In this document: one piece after another, positions 41,576-44,440 of the stretch
How positions within the stretch are numbered: the stretch's first letter is position 1
Layout of the letters: the number at the start of each line of letters is the position of its first letter
Origin: Bacteroidota bacterium
GTDB lineage: Bacteria > Bacteroidota > Bacteroidia > Bacteroidales > Prolixibacteraceae
Assembly: GCA_029265715.1 (NCBI GenBank)
Contig: JAJUGZ010000026.1
Span: forward strand, 1-44,440
DNA length: 44,440 bases
Reading direction: 5' to 3'
Notes under the pieces: model-generated
What the model was told of the DNA's origin: nothing
The model's input: the letters and a program-made list of their open reading frames with translations, nothing else
The model's database searches: none
Program-made: the position numbers and the translations under genes

Positions 41576-42418
41576 ATGAAACGAATCGTTCAAGTGGGCA
41601 TGCTTTTCTTGTCAATTGCATTCAGTTTCCCGGCCATGGCAGGTTCCCCGGTTATGCTGTCATCTGGCGAAAAGCAAGGCTCCGAAGTCAAAGTTACTCC
41701 TCCGCCGGCATCGCTTAACCTTGATCCTTTTTATAAAAAGTATCTCGATGCCAATGGGTTCCCGGTCATTAGTTCATGGCGGGTTCCGGATTCGGCGCTG
41801 GTCCGGGCCTGGCAAATCATTGTGTTCATGACCGGAATGCTTCCGGAGAAGATCGTAGCAAAAATGCGTGAAGAAGGTGTGCGTATTGGTGTGATGGGCC
41901 GTTACGAAGGCACAACCGATATTCCGGAGCACCGGTACTTAGCTAACGACACAACCATTAACTGGGACCTTCGGGCCCGCGGGCTGGGCGGTACTGCCGA
42001 TGAGCCGCTGACAACCTGTGCCGAGGAAAACCTGCTTTGTTATCAGATCGATAAGTATCATGCTGAAGATATCCTGATCCACGAGTTCGCCCATACCATC
42101 CATTTGGCCGGGATCCTGATGGTGGATTCGACCATCAATACCCGCCTGAAGAAGTCGCTCGATGCTGCTCTGGCTGCAGGTAAATACCAAAAAACCTATG
42201 CGGCAACCAACATCGAAGAATATTGGGCCGAAGGCGTACAAGATTGGTTTAACGTGAATGCCGAGGTACCGAAACCCGATGGCAAGCATAACCAGATTAA
42301 TACGCGGGCCGAGCTGAAAGAGTACGACCCGACGTTGTATGCTATCCTGAAGGAATATTTTCCGGAGGTGAATGAATGTGTAAGTTGCCATGCCATTCCG
42401 TTTACAACGTCGAAATAA
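41576..42418 (+). CDS. Secreted putative zinc metallopeptidase with C-terminal CxxCH
   Basis: The 280-residue protein has a signal peptide (MKRIVQVGMLFLSIAFSFPAMA, starts MKRIVQV). It has a central metal site LIHEFAHTIHLAGI in which His169, Glu170, His173 and His176 form HExxHxxH. The downstream TNIEEYWAEGVQDWF (Glu215 or Glu219) could supply another ligand. Two cysteines (148 and 155) lie just before the metal site. The C-terminal NECVSCHAIPF has Cys268, Cys271 and His272, the CxxCH of c-type cytochromes. I recognise the zincin motif but not the family. The start is chosen at the ATG preceding the signal. It is 62 bases from the aminopeptidase gene and may be co-transcribed. Confidence 0.75.
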   Translation: MKRIVQVGMLFLSIAFSFPAMAGSPVMLSSGEKQGSEVKVTPPPASLNLDPFYKKYLDANGFPVISSWRVPDSALVRAWQIIVFMTGMLPEKIVAKMREEGVRIGVMGRYEGTTDIPEHRYLANDTTINWDLRARGLGGTADEPLTTCAEENLLCYQIDKYHAEDILIHEFAHTIHLAGILMVDSTINTRLKKSLDAALAAGKYQKTYAATNIEEYWAEGVQDWFNVNAEVPKPDGKHNQINTRAELKEYDPTLYAILKEYFPEVNECVSCHAIPFTTSK

Positions 42419-42480
42419 ATGACCAACTTTGCAGCGCAGTCATCCGGAATGGCTCCAGATGAAACACAAAACAAACAACA

Positions 42481-43554
42481 ATGAAACGCATCCATAAATT
42501 CCTTGAAAAATTAAAAGAAAATCAGCTCGATGGTTTTTTAGTCTCGTCAGAAGCTAATGTGACTTATCTCAGCGGATTTACCGGCGATTCGTCGCTCTTG
42601 TTCGTGTCGGCCAACCGCTGCATGCTGCTCACCGACGGTCGTTACACCGAACAGGCGCGAATAGAGTGCCCGCCCGAGATCGAGGTATTTAAATGGAAGG
42701 ACAACAAACGGTACGGCATTGAAACATACCAGTATATTGCCGTCGAATGCCATTTGAGAAACCTGGGATTTGAGAGCAGTGTGATGAGTTTCTCGACCTG
42801 GGAGATGCTGAGAAACGGACTGCACGAAGTGGAGCTGGTCCCTACTTCCGGACTAATAGAAAATCTCCGGATGGTGAAAGACGAACAAGAGATTGCAGCT
42901 TTGCGAACGGCCTGCGAAATATCCGATCGTTCGCTGGAACAGACTATCCCGTTTATTCGCGAAGGAGTGACCGAGATGGAGATCGTGGCCCGGCTCGAGT
43001 TCAACATGAAAAACAACGGGGCAGGTAATCTTTCGTTCGACACCATGGTACTTTCGGGGGCGAAGACCTCCATGTTGCACGGGAAACCAGATGGCAAACG
43101 TCTTGAAAAAGGCGATTGGGTTTTGTTCGATTTTGGCGCACTCTACAACGGGTTTCATGCCGACATCAGCCGGACTTTCATTTTGGGGCAGGCCAGCGAC
43201 GAGCAGCGAGAGCTGTACGCGTTGTTGCAGAAGGCCCAGCACGAAGCGGTGCAGGCTTCGCGCCATGGGGTGATTGGCCATTTTCCCGATACCAAAGTAC
43301 GCGAGACCCTCAGTGAAAAATATCTGCCATATTATTACCCCGGACTGGGTCATGGCGTTGGATTGCAGATTCACGAGCTACCGTTCTTGGGTCAAACCTG
43401 CGAAGCACGTCTGGTAAAAGACATGGTGCTGACTATCGAGCCCGGCGTTTATATTCCGGGGTGGGGTGGCATGCGCATCGAAGATACCATCTTGGTTCAA
43501 GACCAAGCCCCGGAATTGTTGACCAATTTCCCGCGCGACTTGATGGTGCTGTAA
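42481..43554 (+). CDS. Xaa-Pro aminopeptidase (M24B)
   Basis: It removes N-terminal residues preceding proline from peptides, using two divalent metals. The 357-residue protein has the creatinase-like N-terminal domain (NVTYLSGFTGDSSLLFV) and the pita-bread catalytic domain. All five metal ligands are present: Asp217 (LFDFGALY), Asp228 (HADISRTF), His291 (GLGHGVGLQIHELP), Glu320 (LTIEPGVYI) and Glu334 (GMRIEDTI). No signal peptide, so it is cytosolic. Its stop directly abuts the convergent thioesterase stop. Confidence 0.95.
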   Translation: MKRIHKFLEKLKENQLDGFLVSSEANVTYLSGFTGDSSLLFVSANRCMLLTDGRYTEQARIECPPEIEVFKWKDNKRYGIETYQYIAVECHLRNLGFESSVMSFSTWEMLRNGLHEVELVPTSGLIENLRMVKDEQEIAALRTACEISDRSLEQTIPFIREGVTEMEIVARLEFNMKNNGAGNLSFDTMVLSGAKTSMLHGKPDGKRLEKGDWVLFDFGALYNGFHADISRTFILGQASDEQRELYALLQKAQHEAVQASRHGVIGHFPDTKVRETLSEKYLPYYYPGLGHGVGLQIHELPFLGQTCEARLVKDMVLTIEPGVYIPGWGGMRIEDTILVQDQAPELLTNFPRDLMVL

Positions 43555-43965
43555 TTACCCGACATACTGATCGAACACGTCAACCAGTTCCCGGGGGGCA
43601 ACCGGACGACCGGTCTGTGCGTTGATGGTGACGGCGGTCACTTTCCCTTTCACAATCAGTTTCATGTCGGGCAGGCGGTATATGTCTTGTAAAAAGACGA
43701 ACTTCAGGTTGCCTTCGCGGGCCACGTTTACTTTGCAGACAAACCGGTCGCCGCTTTTTAGAGGCGATTTATAGTCAATTTCAACGCGGATAACAACCGC
43801 ATCGATGCCTTCGTCGTGCATTTTAGCGAAATTCAGGCCAACGTGTTCCAGAAACTCATGTCGGGTATGTTCCAGGTAATTCTGGTACACGGCGTTATTT
43901 ACAATTCCCTGAATGTCGCACTCGTAGTCGCGTACTTTAAAAGGCAGTTCAAAAATATATTCCAT
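43555..43965 (-). CDS. Acyl-CoA thioesterase (hotdog fold, 4HBT/YbgC type)
   Basis: It hydrolyses acyl-CoA thioesters; the acyl substrate is unknown. The 136-residue protein has the hotdog pattern VRDYECDIQGIVNNAVYQNY, where D-x-x-G-x-V-x-N-x-x-Y-x-x-Y/F-x-E is the YbgC signature, followed by LEHTRHEFLEHVG and IRVEIDYKSPLKSGD. The open frame reaches 44064, but ATG 43965 gives the family length. The region before it contains TACCTTTA, one base from the -7 consensus. It converges on pepP with no gap. Confidence 0.9.
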   Translation of the reverse strand: MEYIFELPFKVRDYECDIQGIVNNAVYQNYLEHTRHEFLEHVGLNFAKMHDEGIDAVVIRVEIDYKSPLKSGDRFVCKVNVAREGNLKFVFLQDIYRLPDMKLIVKGKVTAVTINAQTGRPVAPRELVDVFDQYVG

Positions 43966-44065
43966 AACCGTATTGCGTTTAGAGGTGGTAAAGGTATCCA
44001 AATTTTCAGGTTTGGAGAGCCGGGAACGAGTTTGGGTTTCGTTAAACCGGGAGTTCAATTGCAAT

Positions 44066-44440
44066 GAAAAGCCTTGATTAACTTGAGTTAGAGGTAAATG
44101 ATTAGGGAAAAAGTGTCACATTTCTTATTGATCGGTGTTGAGTTATTCCCAGCTCGTTGCTCTCGCTTTGCCCCTTTCTGCCCGTAGAGAGGCCTGGCAC
44201 TGGCGGACGAAGGTGAGTGGCGTTTGTCATTCTGTAAATTTATTTTTAGCCAATGAAATAGCCATAAAAGCTGAAGCTTATACCAACCGGGAATGTATAA
44301 ATGGCTATTCGCTTCGCGGATTTCACTGCGTGGATCTTTGCTGCGCTCCGATTCACAAGCTCAATTCCATTCCGGTGCTAACTTGATTAAAAAAACAAAA
44401 GCTGTTACGAAAAATTATTCGAAACAACATTGAAAATTTA
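44066..44440. other. 375-base intergenic region with nested inverted repeats
   Basis: I see no gene. The longest open frame (44135-44386, plus) has no resemblance to a family. AATAGCCAT (44257-44265) can pair with ATGGCTATT (44301-44309), and inside it TTATAC pairs with GTATAA across CAACCGGGAAT, giving a bulged hairpin. The rest shows no terminator, tRNA or promoter box I can support. The window ends in A/T-rich sequence. Confidence 0.4.

Noticed and set aside
44135-44386. 83-codon plus-strand frame at the right end
   Set aside because: Its sequence is unlike any family and lies over the inverted repeats; treated as non-coding.
1-44440. CRISPR arrays, tRNA, rRNA, insertion sequences, riboswitches
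   Set aside because: I looked for repeated spacer-repeat patterns, cloverleaf-like intergenic segments and transposase motifs and found none.

Overview
The window looks like chromosomal DNA of a Bacteroidota species, probably a marine or sediment Bacteroidales/Marinilabiliales-type organism. Several things point this way: a type IX secretion plug protein (DUF5103), a DUF6146 lipoprotein, a short Bacteroidetes-type AMP nucleosidase, and repeated TAnnTTTG -7 promoter boxes in place of sigma70 boxes. Shine-Dalgarno sequences are weak almost everywhere. There is no phage, plasmid, IS element, CRISPR array, tRNA or rRNA that I can support. The order-level placement is inference.

Layout. 1-8.1 kb holds the tail of an unknown gene, a nitroreductase, proline dehydrogenase, an OmpH/Skp-like protein, a family 2 glycosyltransferase, L-arabinose isomerase, a group II PLP decarboxylase with acylphosphatase and a small membrane protein, and a 78-residue membrane protein. 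8.1-14.1 kb is the complete six-gene Na+-translocating NADH:quinone reductase operon (nqrA to nqrF, minus strand) with its own promoter and terminator. 14.2-20.7 kb carries the T9SS plug protein, a membrane hybrid PAS histidine kinase without a receiver, 1-pyrroline-5-carboxylate dehydrogenase, a FtsB/DivIC-like protein and a YqgE protein. 20.7-24.4 kb is a tightly packed minus-strand operon (amn, holA, rhomboid protease, gmhB-like phosphatase, degenerate class IV aminotransferase fold). It is divergent from a stand-alone HSDR_N nuclease-like domain. 25-28.3 kb has a SulP transporter and a GH27 alpha-galactosidase lipoprotein. 28.6-33.8 kb has a DUF6146 lipoprotein, a recR-glycosyltransferase-acetyltransferase operon, another glycosyltransferase and an orphan helical protein. 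34-41 kb has a GH3 beta-glucosidase, an orphan protein, a lone Lrp/AsnC ligand-binding domain, DinB, AlkD-like and a DPP-IV-like peptidase. 41.6-44 kb has a secreted HExxHxxH protein with a CxxCH motif, an Xaa-Pro aminopeptidase and an acyl-CoA thioesterase.

How the genes work together. Four products form a coherent proline-peptide route: a DPP-IV-like peptidase, an Xaa-Pro aminopeptidase, proline dehydrogenase and P5C dehydrogenase. They would release proline and oxidise it to glutamate, feeding electrons to the quinone pool and NADH to Na+-NQR. They lie in four separate transcription units. The GH27, GH3 and arabinose isomerase genes indicate plant or algal polysaccharide sugars as another carbon source, although no SusC/SusD pair is present.

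Most unusual items: a secreted putative metallopeptidase carrying a C-terminal heme-c-type CxxCH; a GT2 fused to a polyprenyl-phosphate sugar transferase module whose catalytic core is missing; a class IV aminotransferase-fold protein with Asp at the Schiff-base lysine position; and an 18-bp hairpin ending four bases before a start codon. I see no single convincing new multi-gene system.
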